Shown piece after piece: positions 30,413 through 41,789 of a stretch of 64,000 bases of DNA. Source of the stretch: Saussurea involucrata (taxonomy: Eukaryota; Streptophyta; Magnoliopsida; Asterales; Asteraceae); assembly GCA_033807775.1 (NCBI GenBank), contig CM066314.1:149843429-149907428 (forward strand). The letters are read 5' to 3'. The position numbers and the translations under genes were made by a program. The notes under the pieces were generated by a model. That model searched no databases, had not been told where the DNA came from, and was given only the letters and a program-made list of their open reading frames with translations. Each line of letters begins with the position of its first letter. The stretch's first letter is position 1.

Positions 30413-31208
30413 TAAAATGTATTGGATCAAGTGGAAAAAAGTTAAGGCTAGTCTTAAATTCGGAGGACTTGGTAATGGTAGCATTATAACGTTTAACGGT
30501 GCTTTGCTTTTCAAGTGGATTTGGCGGTTTTGGTCGGAGGATGAGGCACTTTGGGTTAAATTATTATTTCCATCTATGGCATGAACGGTCTAATAGGTTC
30601 AAATTTGTCTAAGAAAATTTCGAACTTCACATGACTCTCTATTTTAAAGTCGACCAACTCTCTAAAAAATAAAGGCGTCAATCTTTTCTCTTTTTGTAAG
30701 AAAAAGGTTGGCGATGGTGGTTTGACCGCTTTTTAGGGTGATGTTTAGCTTAGAGAGTCTTTTTTTAAACTTCAACTTCCTAGAGTTTATGCTTAGAATT
30801 TGATAAATCGGCTAATGTAAAGTCTCGTTTGGAGTTAGGGTGTTGAGATTTGTGTCTTCGAAAGGTGCCGAGAGGTGGGGTAGAGGATGTCCAATTCTGC
30901 GAACTTCAACAAATTTTGTCTTCGTTTGTACTCTCGGGTCAAAAGAATAGATGAGTGCGGTTGTTAGACGGGTCATGTGATTATTCGCTGTCTTCGACTA
31001 GGCGTTTAATTCATGATTTTTTATTGGTTAATATATAATAAAAAAAATCTCTAATATCGATCATTTTTTGGGAGTTCTTCGATTTGAAGAATTTCACACA
31101 CTCTCTCATTTTAGAGAAGTGTTTTGGAATATGTTGAAGTAAAATATTGTCAAAATCCACAAAATGTTCATTGTTTTCACTTTATAGAATTTGTTTTTAA
31201 ATAATCTT

Positions 31209-33250
31209 TAAGTAATAATCGTGTTCTCATTTTTTTGAATAAATGTTAGAAATGGGGTGAGAAGTGTGAAAAGAGGAAAAGTTGGTGTGTTTGTGAGAGA
31301 GTATAAAAGGGTGTAAAACCCTAAGATCAATCATTTTTGTGAATGTGTGTGTGTGGCGGCTCAGAGAGAAATAGCAGAGAAGGAGGGAGTGTGGTCTCAA
31401 GAACAATTGGGGAAGGAGGTTTCATCAATCATCAATTTGGAAGAGGAAAGAGAATTGGAATTGGATTCTACTTCGTTTTCAGCAGGTAATCCCTAATTTC
31501 ATCTCTTAATTTTAGAGTTTCTGCTGATTGTTTGAGTTATTGTGAGTTTTGCTTAAAGGTTGAAAAAGAAGCTTTAAAAGGATTAGTTAATCATCATAAG
31601 CAGATTAATAGAGTAGGATAATCATTTTGTTTGGTTAGGGACTCGTTAATCGATTGAATCAGATTAAGTTTTCGGTCCTATTAATTAAACAGTACCGCAT
31701 CACTTTTTGCGAGATTCCGGAATATGTTAAGAGATCCGGAATTGAGTTTAATTATAAGTGATCCAGAATTCATTTTGTTAGTGGACTTAATTAATTAGGA
31801 AATCCGGTATTGGCTTTATGTTGGACCCGGTATTTTATTAATAAATAGGAATGATCCGGAATTGGTTGCATAGTGGATCCGGAAACTAGGTTCCGGTATT
31901 GGGTCGCAGGATGGATCCGGAATCCAAGTTGGTTTGGGCCTCGTAAACAGTAAACACCGGAAGTGGACAGATTTGTTGTTGGGTCCGGTATTTTTCTTTA
32001 TTTAAAATCCCGGTGTTGGGCCATAGTAGTAGATCCGGAATTCATATGAAAACCGGAATTGGGCCTCGTAAACAGTAAACACCGGAAGTGGACTGATTTG
32101 TTGTTGGGCCGGTATTTTTCTTTATTTAAAATCCAGGTGTTGGGCCATAGTAGTAAGATCCGGAAGTTATTTAAAAATGATTAGGTGTTGGGCCGTGTTC
32201 CGATATTAATTTAATTGGATCCGGATTATGGAATTTTGTGGTTGGACCGATTGTATCCGGAACCCGGGTATCTTCGGCTGAGATTTTTAAGGTAGTAAAA
32301 TTTAGTGAAAACCAGTGTGCTCTACCTAGTATGTGTGTTGGGTTTAAATTGTAGGTGCGAGTAGAGACGATCGGTGCGAGTATGAAATTCTAATCAGGAC
32401 TCCAGGTGAGTCTTTCTGAACCTAAATTTTATACAAGTGTGGTTGATGATTATTATATTATCTAACTGTGTGTTTTTCAACTGCTTTTATTACAAAGCGA
32501 AGACTAAGTGTGTGGCATGGTTATTATCTAACTGTGTGTTTTTTTTCAACTGCTTTTATTACAAAGCGAAGAGTAAGTGTGTGGCATGGTTATATTCTAA
32601 CTGTGTGCTTTTCAACTGCTTTTTATTTTAAAGCAAAGAGTAAGTGTGTGGCAGAATGTGTGATTTAAATGTGTGTGAACATGCTCTGGCTTTGGTGTGA
32701 AATGGGAGGTGTGTCTCATAATAGTATATATGAATTTGTTTCATATATGGGCGGTGTGTTCCATATTGCGCTGTCACGGTGTGTGTGACTATAGCGAGTG
32801 TGCTCTATTGCGCTGTCACGGTGTGTGTGTGACTATAGCGTGTGCCAGTAGCATGTGTCACTGTGTGCATATCATTTAAGTGTGCTTGTTATGATTGTAT
32901 AAATTCTTTCGTAACTATTTTATAAAATTGTGATGTTTTATGGTGTGACCTGGTGTGGAGGGAACTCACTAGACCTCATGGTCTAACCCTCGCTTTTCAA
33001 AACTAAAACCTTTTCAGGTAAGCAGGTTGTTGAAAGCTTGCTTAGAAGTTTGGCAAGGCGTGAGGCGGAGGTTGCATATAGAAGGATTAGAAGGCTTCCT
33101 GTTATTTTGTAGTCATGATCTCAGTTGTAGTTAGAGTTATTTCCGCAAACCCAGTTTGTAATCGGGATAGTGTGATTACGTTGAGCCATTTTTGGCGTTT
33201 TAAATTAAAGATGTATCTTCTAGCAAGATAGTTTGGTGTGGGTCGTTACA
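31209..33250 (+). mobile_element. Probable solo LTR, Tekay-like Gypsy
   Basis: The right end GGTGTGGGTCGTTACA closely matches the end of the Tekay-like LTR at 55165 (ACCGGGTCGTTACA). Shared internal marks are CTCACTAGACCTCATGGTCTAACCCTC (in part) and a long zone of TCCGGA words (about 31715-32260). ATCTT flanks it (31204-31208, 33251-33255). The start TAAGTAATAATCG lacks TG and is probably mutated. About three copies of a roughly 63-bp unit with TTTTCAACTGCTTTTATTAC lie at 32455-32650. No coding region follows, hence a solo LTR. Confidence 0.5.
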
Positions 33251-34471
33251 ATCTTTAAAATGAAATAAATGAAGATTTTAGACAAGTTTTTACTCTAATA
33301 TATTCTCCCAAATTTTTCTCTAAAATGGAGAAAATATCAGATAATGCATGAATTTCTATGAATTTGGATGACTCCTAAATAATGATTACCAATATTTTTT
33401 TCAATTACGTTTTTATCAATAAGAAATTTTGAAATTACATTTAGAAAAAAAAACTAATATTTTATTAGATATATGAAATGTTTTAATAATATAATTAATG
33501 TTGTAATCTTCAAGATGAAAAAGTTTTTAGAGTTAAATGCAATTTCCATGTTGTATATGCTCTAAGCCTAACAATCGTTAGTTCGTTACCTCACTTTCAT
33601 TAAGTGGCCCCCACACCCTCCTCACGTTAGGGTACTTTTGTCTTCTTGCCTTCGATTTAAGTTTTTAATTATTTACCTTTTTTGTTTTTATTCTTTTTCC
33701 TTTATCTTATCACCTCCCTTGTGTTATCTTTTTCTCTCTCGAATCCGGCATGAGAGCCAAACTTATCATAAAAGTTGTTGACATCTTCTAACTATAGGTT
33801 TCTTCGATTTGGTGTTCATACAACTACACTCTCACCACCACATGGCTTCTCTTGTTCTTCTACACAATTTTTCCGATAGAGCGCTGAGAGCATCCTTAAC
33901 CCCCCCCCACGGTTACACCCTAAAACCAACTCGACCGTAACGAAACATCAACACTTAAAACATACGTCTTTTGAAAATAAGTCCCAACGGAACATTAAAC
34001 ATTACATCAAATAGTCTTTTAAGAAAAGTACGAAATACTAATCAACAACTCAACAACGTAAACTTTAATCCACACGTAAGTAGTCTGCTAACATAAATAG
34101 TCCTCAAGCCAAACCTTTGCCGTTATCAACCTCGAACTTTCATGATCCTGAGATACACGCTAAAGTTAGTTTTACGCTAAGTGAGTTCATGGTTTTCTCC
34201 TCATCACCATTAATCATAACAATGACATAAATCAGAAACAAATCATTTATGTCATAATCTAATGATGAAATGTCGTGTATATTAAAAAGAAACACATCTT
34301 GCAAATATTAAATAACACATCTTGTCATCACATTTGAGATTTACGTCCACTTGACATGGTGGGGCTCCATCATTTCGTCCATCTCTAGTCAAGTTCAGAG
34401 ATGTTCTCAAGCACATGTCTTGACTACCGTCCTATAGTGCAGTCCCAGAGGTACCCCTTTCGGCACATGTA
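33251..34471. other. AT-rich DNA then LTR-like tract left of Tat-A
   Basis: No gene is present. 33251-33890 is A/T-rich. From about 33910 the minus strand reads like a Tekay-type LTR end (GGTGTAACC, and AACCATGAACTCACTTAGC near 34200), and it would continue to the right of Tat-A at 41574-41784. The similarity is short, so this is a tentative reading. Confidence 0.3.
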
Positions 34472-34476
34472 CTGAC

Positions 34477-35277
34477 TGTTTGGGTAAAAATCCACCAGCC
34501 TCGACCACGACCAAGACGTTAAAGTCATTTATTACACTTCTCTTGTAACAAAGTTAAATCATCAACACTTTGTCCTTGGACCGAAGCCATAGTCGAAAGT
34601 ACCTCTCGACACTCGACCGACGTATGGAAATACACGACCTCGACTGACTAACACACGACATTTCTGTTATGTTTTCATCGTTTAATGCAGGTCAAACTTC
34701 ATTTATGATCAACGGCTATAACCGATGAGGTAAGTTATGAGCATTTAAGTCAGCAAACCATTACGACAGTTACATGAAGCATTCAACGAATCAATTAAAG
34801 CACTCGAAGACTATAAATACAAGGACAAATCTATCATTTGCAGATCATCTATCACCATCGAATTCCAGAAGCACACCGCGTACTCAAGAACATCTGAAGC
34901 AAAGAAATCTCTCTAAAGTGATCGCTCTTAACGCACGACTTACACTCTCGACTAGCAGTCTTAGCACACGACACAATAGTTTTACATTCGATACACTTGT
35001 TATTTTTACATTTCAAGTCATTTGTATTGTAACCATCGTACCCTCAACACCTGAAACAAAGGACATCGCCTCTGTTTGGCGATTATAGTGCAGCGACGAC
35101 TTCCACAGTCGTCCGCGGGTTTTTTCCTCGTTGAGGTTTTTCCCGCGTCATCAAAATCTCTGTCTCTTTACAATTTTTTGTCCTTGTCGCACGCTTTGTC
35201 GTAAGATTCCTTTCTTTAGTTGTTAAGCTCCTAAATCAACCTTAAGTTATCCTTCTGGACGATTTTTGGCATTAACA
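34477..35277 (+). repeat. Tat-A 5' LTR
   Basis: The LTR is 801 bp, TG...CA. The TATA box TATAAATA is at 34812-34819. Near the end a GTTTTTTCCTCGTTGAGGTTTT hairpin-like segment with CGTCCGCGGG precedes the U5 part. CGAC words are frequent throughout. Confidence 0.92.
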
Positions 35278-35280
35278 GTT

Positions 35281-35300
35281 TGGCGCCCACCGTGGGGCCC
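35281..35300 (+). other. Tat-A primer binding site
   Basis: TGGCGCCCACCGTGGGGCCC starts three bases after the LTR. It is the characteristic Tat/Retand-type PBS; I do not name the tRNA. Tat-B has the same at 43552. Confidence 0.8.
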
Positions 35301-35377
35301 CATCTAGAGAAAATCTTTGACAAACGTGCGTCCTACTAACAGTTTTTTGTAGTCCCCTCTGTTTTCTATTTCAGGAA

Positions 35378-38300
35378 ATGGCAGATGATGGAGTCCAAGA
35401 ACGTATCATCGCCCAGATGCATGAAAAGCTTGAGAATGCACAAGATATTCCTAAAGCAATCAACGATTATCGCTTGGAGGAAGTCATCTTGGATCAGAGC
35501 AAACCTAACCAGAAGATCCTTGTAGGATCGTCCCTCGATCCATGCCTAAAGGGCAAATTAATATCTTTCTTGCAGGAACATGCCGATTGTTTTGCCTGGT
35601 CGCACGAAGACATGGTCGGTATCGATCCTGGCGTCATTTCCCATAAGCTCAATGTCGACCCATCGTTCAAGCCTATTAAGCAAAAGCGCAGGAAATTCGT
35701 TCCTGAAAGGAATAAGATGATAAATGACGAAGTCGACAACCTCCTCAAGACAGGGAAAATTCGGGAAGTAAAATATCCCGATTGGCTTGCTAACGTCGTA
35801 GTCGTGGCGAAGAAAAATGGCAAATGGAGAGTCTGTATCGACCTCACAGATCTCAACAAAGCCTGTCCTAGAGACCCTTTCCCATTGCCACATACTGACG
35901 CCATGGTCGATGCCACAGCGGGTCATGAACTACTGACGTTCATGGATGCTTATTCTGGATACAATCAGATCCTGTTGCATGTCGAGGACCAGGAGAAAAC
36001 TACATTCATGACAGATCGAGGTATCTACTGTTATAAGGTTATGCCTTTCGGATTAAAAAATGCAGGCTCTACCTACCAGCGCTTGGTGAACAAGATGTTC
36101 AAAGATTACCTCGGCGACACGATGGAAGTTTACATCGACGACATGCTCGTCAAATCAAAGCAAGCAGTCGACCACGTCGAACATTTGAGGCAGTCATTTG
36201 ACGTCCTTCGCAAGTATAGCATGAAACTTAACCCAACGAAGTGTTCCTTCGGTGTTAGTGCTGGGAAATTCCTAGGCTACATGGTCACTCGTCGAGGAAT
36301 TAAGGCCAACCCCGATCAGATCAAAGCCATTGTCGAGATTAAATCTCCGAGAAATTTCAAGGAGGTCCAAAAACTCACTGGTCGAGTGGCAGCTCTAAAC
36401 AGGTTTATCTCTCGATCCTCAGATAGATGCCATTTATTCTACAATGTCCTCAGGAAAAACAGAGGCTTCGACTGGACAGACGATCATGAGCGAGCACTCC
36501 AAAAATTAAAAGAGTACATGACGTCGCCTCCTTTGTTGTCGAAACCTCGCGATCATGAGGTCTTACAGCTATATTTGGCCGTTAGTCCAAATGCAGTGAG
36601 TGCCGTCCTGATGCGGGAAGAAGAAAAGCAGCAATTGCCGATCTACTATGTAAGTAAATCCCTGTTAGACGCCGAAACCAGTTATTCCTCAATGGAAAAA
36701 TTACTTTTGTCGCTTGTTACAGCCGCCAAAAAATTGCGACATTATTTCGAATCACACCCGATTACTTTCGTTACTAACTATCCTATCAAGTCTGTCTTGA
36801 GAAAACCTGAGTTGACAGGTTGATTGGCAAAATGGAGCATATATCTCAGCAGTTACGACATCGATTTCAAGCCCAGGACAGCAATCAAGTCGCAAGCACT
36901 AGCTGATTTTATCGCCGATTTTAGTCCTGAGTTGGGAAAAGAAACTGAGCTCGAAGTATCTACTGTGGCGACTCACGACGACGTACCTTGGACCTTATAC
37001 GTCGACGGATCATCCAACATCAGAGGATCAGGACTTGGCGTCGTCTTAAAGTCGCCACAGGGGGGCAAGACAGTATATTCAGTCCGATGCGACTTCAAAG
37101 CCACCAACAACGAAGCTGAGTACGATGCCCTGATCGTAGGAATGGATATGGCCCGCGACTCGAGGGTAGCATCGTTGCACGTAAAAAGAAATTCTCTTCT
37201 GGTCGTGAACCAGATGAATGGAGAATTCGCAGCCAAAGATTCAAAAATGACGTCGTACTTAAAGATAGCAAAAGAAAAGTCGGAGAAATTTAAATCTTTT
37301 TCTATTGAACAGATCCCAAGGGATCAGAATACTCAAGCCGACGCTTTAGCAAATCTTGGGTCCGCCCTAGTGGAACCAATATTCGACAGTATTCCTCTGG
37401 TGCACCTGACAGCATCGTCCATCGAAAATGACGATGTCGTCCAGATCGAAGAACTAGAAGATGATTGGTCGTGCGACATTCGAAATTTTCTTATGCACGA
37501 TCAACTTGCAGAAGACAAGATGGAAGCTCGAAAAATCAGATTCAAGGAATCCAGGTATGTCATGATCGAAGATAGGCTCTATCGACGATCGTCGACAGGG
37601 TTAAACCTGAGATGTGTCGTCAGTAAGAGTCAAGTTCAAAAGATCCTCCAAGAAATGCACGATGGGGAGTGTGGCAATCACTCCGGAGGTCGTAGTCTGG
37701 CCAATCGTATCTCTCGGCAAGGTTACTTTTGGCCGACGCTACGACAAGACGCTATCAGGTATGTCCAAAACTGTGATCCCTGTCAACGACATTCAGGTAC
37801 GTCTCATAAACCATCTGAACACTTACATTCGACACTGATCCCGTGGCCTTTCATGAGATGGGGTATGGACATTGTCGGCAAGCTTCCACCTGCCCCTGGG
37901 CAAAAAGTATTCCTCCTCGTACTTACAGATTATTTCTCCAAATGGGTAGAAGCAGCAGCCTTTTCCCAAGTTCGGGACAAGGAAGTCGTGTCTTTTATCC
38001 AGACTAACATTATATGCAGGTTTGGGATTCCATCCAAAATTGTCTGCGACAATGGATCTCAATTCATAAGCGACAGGACTCGACAGTTCTGTGAAGACCG
38101 TAGTATCAAGCTAACGACCTCGACACCCAGATATCCCCAGGCAAATGGACTTGCTGAATCAAGCAATAAGACCATCGTTGCTTCAATAAAAAAGAGACTA
38201 CAAGCCGCAAAGGGAAGGTGGGTCGAAGAGCTTCCTTCAGTCCTGTGGGCAAATCGTACGACGCCTCGTACGTCCATAGGACAAACTCCCTTCTCATTGG

Positions 38301-38697
38301 TTTATGGTTGTGAAGCGGTTCTACCAATCGAAGTTCAGCTCTCGACATCAAGACATACTTCCATCGACCACAATCTAGTCGATCTAAGTTATGATCTCGA
38401 TGCCCTCGAAGAGCTCAGAGAGTCAGTGTTGATCAAAATGGCATCACAAAAACAAGTGGTCGAGCGACACTTCAACAAAAATGTCAAAATTAAAGTCTTT
38501 CAAATAGGCAACTACGTCCTCCGTCGAGTATTCCAAACACTCAAGAGCTCAATGCAGGTAAACTTTCCACCATGTGGGAAGGTCCCTATCGTATCTCAGA
38601 AGTCATTGGTAAAGGTGCCTATCGGCTCCAAACCCTCGACAACCAAGACATCCCACGTAGTTGGAATGCTACACATTTGAAAAGGTATTTTTTCTAA
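35378..38697 (+). pseudogene. Tat-A pol fused to a gag stub (RT, gRH, aRH, integrase)
   Basis: The frame begins with about 22 gag-type residues (compare the Tat-B start, IAQM...) and passes directly into the sequence preceding RT. RT: FMDAYSGYNQI, YIDD at 36131-36142. The gRH lacks its first catalytic Asp (LYLAVSPNAVS), as is usual in Tat, and the added aRH follows (YVDGSSNIRGSG...NNEAEYDALI...ADALANLGS). In the aRH the Asp before SLLVVNQ is Asn (37190-37192). Integrase has an HHCC finger (NHSGGRS...CDPCQRH) and DDE residues (WGMDIVG, VCDNGSQF, GLAESSNK). Lesions: TGA at 36821-36823 between gRH and aRH, and a one-base deletion near 38535 that shifts the integrase C-terminus. Confidence 0.9.
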
Positions 38698-39477
38698 GTC
38701 TTTTTTCTCTTTCATACGATTTTTCACAGCGACAAATACTAACTTAAGCATCGGAGGGTCGTTGATTAGCCAACGACCAACCTCTGACATCGTTTTAACG
38801 CAGGATCACACGATATTAGTTATTAAGTCTTCTATACGACTTTAAATCTCGTTGCATGATACAAATGTTCAAGTCTATGAATAACTCTGTCACAGGGACG
38901 CACGATTTACGAGCATCGTACGATCTGGTTATACGATCGTAAGGTTTAACATTCATTCGATCTAAGTTCTTAAGACATAGGGAAATTTGTATGATCTGGA
39001 TGAACACGTCAATCACATATGATTGTTAATATGATTCAAATGTATGATACATGTCTTGATCATTATATTGCAGTGAATGCCTAAGTCGCATGTTTTCTTC
39101 TACGATTGAAATTCGCAATTAAACACTTATGATTACTTATAAGGCATGTAAAACAGGGAGGTATACGAGATAAAGATTCCATTCATCAAAACAACTATTA
39201 TATTAGATAACTCGATCGCTAACAGTCGAGCACAAAAAACAAAGTCCATAAATCGTAAATCTATCCCAAATATGAAGATGAATGTCGGTCACATCTTTGC
39301 CCGAAGTCTCGACCTTGGAATCCTCATCAACCGTGAAGTGTGATGAAGAACTTATGCAAGGATCAAACGAGTATGGGAATTATTTCCCAACATCGAACGC
39401 CGTGACATGTTGCGGAGGTGAATCCGCAGTATCTTTAGAATGCGGCTCTTAAGATTAATGTTAAGGATGGAGGAAGG
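38698..39477. other. Tat-A non-coding spacer after pol
   Basis: No gene is present. Near 38790-38960 loose repeats of a unit with GCAGG-ATCRCACGA and ACGACTT recur; the same kind of unit is found in Tat-B at 49180-49330. The function is unknown. Confidence 0.5.
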
Positions 39478-40016
39478 AATACGATATTTTTAGTAGCTCT
39501 CGACGGTCGACTCCCAGTCCAACATCTTCTCTATCTTCGCAAAAGAAGATTGGAATATCTGTAAAATACAAAGAAATATATTAACAAACGCTCGATGAAA
39601 AACGTCGAAACGTGAGTTTTAAAACAGAAACTTACTAGGAACGCCAGTACGGCTATATGCGATCTCGTCTCCTCGACGAAGATCCCTCGAAAACGCTCTT
39701 CGAAAGATAGGAGCTGATATTTTCCCAGATACGGGAACAATTTCGTCCCGACAAGGACATTGTTAACTAAGGGGTCCAACGGCAACGTAAAGTTGACCAT
39801 CATGACTTCCTTCTCACCCTCTCCTGTCTTAGCACCCTTGCCTTTGTCGGCTGACGAAGGGGTCGACATGGCTAAGGGGGACATCGTCGCCAGTTGCGCA
39901 AGATCCACCGATATCACATCAATCACGATCGTTGCCTTCACCTTCTCAGGCACAATAACTCTCAAAGAGTTACCAACCTTCGAAGACATCTCCCTTGAAA
40001 TTATCATCATCGTCAT
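39478..40016 (-). pseudogene. Tat-A antisense ORF, truncated second exon
   Basis: It is encoded opposite to pol, between integrase and the 3' LTR. Exon 1 (40016-39636) contains GTKLFPYLGKYQLLSFEERF and VEETRSHIAVLAFL, matching the Tat-B antisense ORF. It ends at a consensus donor, GTAAGT. An acceptor TTTTACAG near 39560 would lead into only about 22 residues before a stop at about 39478, whereas Tat-B continues into a long coiled coil, so this copy has lost most of exon 2. Tat and related elements are known to carry extra antisense ORFs here; their role is unknown. Confidence 0.65.
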
Positions 40017-40755
40017 CCTCGATTTGGGTAAAACCCCAACGCGGCGATCAGGGTTTTTTTCGCCTCTTTACCCTTGCGGACCAACTCAAGTTATGCCACT
40101 CTCTTAAGTAGAGATGGTTGACACCTTTATCTACGATTCTCCTGAGAACATATAAGAGAGGAGCATTACAAGATAAACTTAAAAATGAAAAAGGCCAAAG
40201 TCTTCAGAATCGGGGCACTAACTGAATCGATGCTGAACTCAAGCATAAATGTCTTAGCCAAAGGATGAGTAAAAGATTTTCCTAGGCTTCTAAAAGGACG
40301 TCAAAATTATACCTTATATAGGTGCTCAAAAGCCATGAAAATCTAAGTAAGACATAGATTCTTGCAAGATTGGAAAATATTGAGCAAAGAGCAACAAAGA
40401 ATCCCAGAAGAATCTCGCTCTCAAAACTCTCCGAAATCGTAAAAGGAAAGGATCCGTCGAAGGTCTCTATTTATGCTAAAGATCGTGTCAGGTCGAACCC
40501 CTCGATAGTCGACACGTGCCCCTGCCTTTTCGAGTGCTCGACAGATTGTCGACACCTGGCATTTACAACTGTTTTTCACGATTATGCGTCAGCGTGACGT
40601 CACGATTATATCCCCTTTTCGACTTCTCATTCGGTTAGAATTGGACTGATCCAATTCCAAAGCAGGATTTTTTACACGTGTCACGACCCTAGACCTCCGA
40701 CTAGCAAAATTTTAAAAACTTTTGAAGTTCGAATTTGCTACTCTACTTTTTCAAA
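40017..40755. other. Tat-A region upstream of the antisense ORF and before the PPT
   Basis: No plus-strand gene is convincing here; the open frame at 40370-40597 is chance-like. On the minus strand this is the promoter side of the antisense ORF. Confidence 0.45.
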
Positions 40756-40769
40756 TTTTGGGGGCAAAC
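40756..40769 (+). other. Tat-A polypurine tract
   Basis: ATTTTGGGGGCAAAC abuts the 3' LTR. G-rich tracts of this type are typical of Tat elements. Confidence 0.75.
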
Positions 40770-41568
40770 TGTTTGGGTAAAAATCCACCAGCCTCGACCA
40801 CGACCAAGACGTTAAAGACATTTATTACACTTCTCTTGTAACAAAGTTAAATCATCAACACTTTGTCCTTGGACCGAAGCCATAGTCAAAAGTACCTCTC
40901 GACACTCGACCGACGTATGGAAATACACGACCTCGACTTACTAACGCACGACATTTTTGTTATGTTTTCATCGTTTAATGCAGGTCAAACTTCATTTATG
41001 ATCAACGGCTATAACCGACGAGGTAAGTTATGAGCATTTAAGTCAGCAAACCGTTACGACAGTTACATGAAGCATTCAACGAATCAATTAAAGCACTCGA
41101 AGACTATAAATACAAGGACAAAGCTATCATTTGCAGATCATCTATCACCATCGAATTCCAGAAGCACACCGCGTACTCAAGAACATCTGAAGCAAAGAAA
41201 TCTCTCTCAAGTGATCGCTCTCGACGCACGACTTACACTCTCGACCAGCAGTCTTAGCACACGACACAATAGTTTTACATTCGATACACTTGTTATTTTT
41301 ACATTTCAAGTCATTTGTATTGTAACCATCATACCCTCAACACCTGAAACCAAGGACATCGCCCATGTTTGGCGATTATAGTGCAGCGACGACTTCCACA
41401 GTCGTCCGTGGGTTTTTTCCTCGTTGAGGTTTTTCCCGCGTCATCAAAATCTCTCTCTTTACAATTTTTTGTCCTTGTCGCACGCTTTGTCGTAAGATTC
41501 CTTTCTTTAGTTGTTAAGCTCCACAATCAACCTTAAGTTATCTTTCTGGACGATTTTTGGCATTAACA
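40770..41568 (+). repeat. Tat-A 3' LTR
   Basis: The LTR is 799 bp. It differs from the 5' LTR by about 20 base substitutions and one 2-bp deletion (TG in the CTCTGTCTCT run), counted by eye. Confidence 0.92.
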
Positions 41569-41789
41569 CTGACTATATTCATCGTCTGTGGTTTTCCGCC
41601 GTCCAATACCAGCGTCTCGGTTATGAGCCTACACTTATAGCCACATCACATCAATCAAATTTAATCAGTTAAAACACACATTGTACATAGCATGTATTTC
41701 CTCCAATATTTAGAATAATGACATACTAAAAAATCTTACTTAGAATATTTCACTTTGGTTCTTTGTGATGACATAGACAAAACAACAAA
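41569..41789. other. Right flank of Tat-A up to SIRE-C
   Basis: CTGAC (41569-41573) is the right target copy of Tat-A. The following 215 bases continue the tract left of 34472 and hold no gene. Confidence 0.4.

Larger units (their letters stand above)
27890..31048 (+). pseudogene. L1-type LINE relic (3' end of ORF2), split by two DNA transposons
   Basis: Translated pieces resemble the region after reverse transcriptase in plant L1 elements: KLSNLKVKTLSVGG, LGSLPTYFMYIYKVP, LESLRNRFFIGG, then after the insertions WIKWKKVKASLKFGGLGNGS and NGALLFKWIWRFW, and further on VGDGGLTAF and LFKLQLPRVYA. Many stops and shifts show it is old. An A-rich end (about 31037-31048) looks like the poly(A) tail. 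It is 5'-truncated: the catalytic RT motifs are absent. The 28243-29257 and 29280-30412 elements interrupt the same short coding stretch. Confidence 0.75.
34477..41568 (+). mobile_element. Tat-A: Gypsy/Tat-lineage LTR retrotransposon lacking gag and protease
   Basis: LTRs at 34477-35277 and 40770-41568 begin TGTTTGGGTAAAAATCC and end GGCATTAACA. TSD CTGAC lies on both sides (34472-34476, 41569-41573). The PBS TGGCGCCCACCG and the order RT, gRH, second (archaeal-type) RNase H, integrase place it in the Tat lineage. An antisense ORF lies between integrase and the 3' LTR. Compared with Tat-B, almost all gag and the protease are missing. By eye the LTRs differ by about 20 substitutions and a 2-bp indel (near 2.5%). 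It inserted as one unit, so the deletion may predate insertion, implying mobilisation with Gag from another element. Confidence 0.9.

Noticed and set aside
32437..32668. Two overlapping open frames with repeated CFFNCFYYKAK-like units
   Set aside because: They come from the tandem repeat inside the solo LTR and have no known domain.
34774..35088. 104-codon open frame repeated at 41067-41381
   Set aside because: It is within the Tat-A LTRs, begins just upstream of the TATA box, and has no domain; an LTR leader is the better explanation.
39760..40107. Plus-strand open frame of 115 codons in Tat-A
   Set aside because: It is antisense to the better supported minus-strand ORF, which is conserved in Tat-B.
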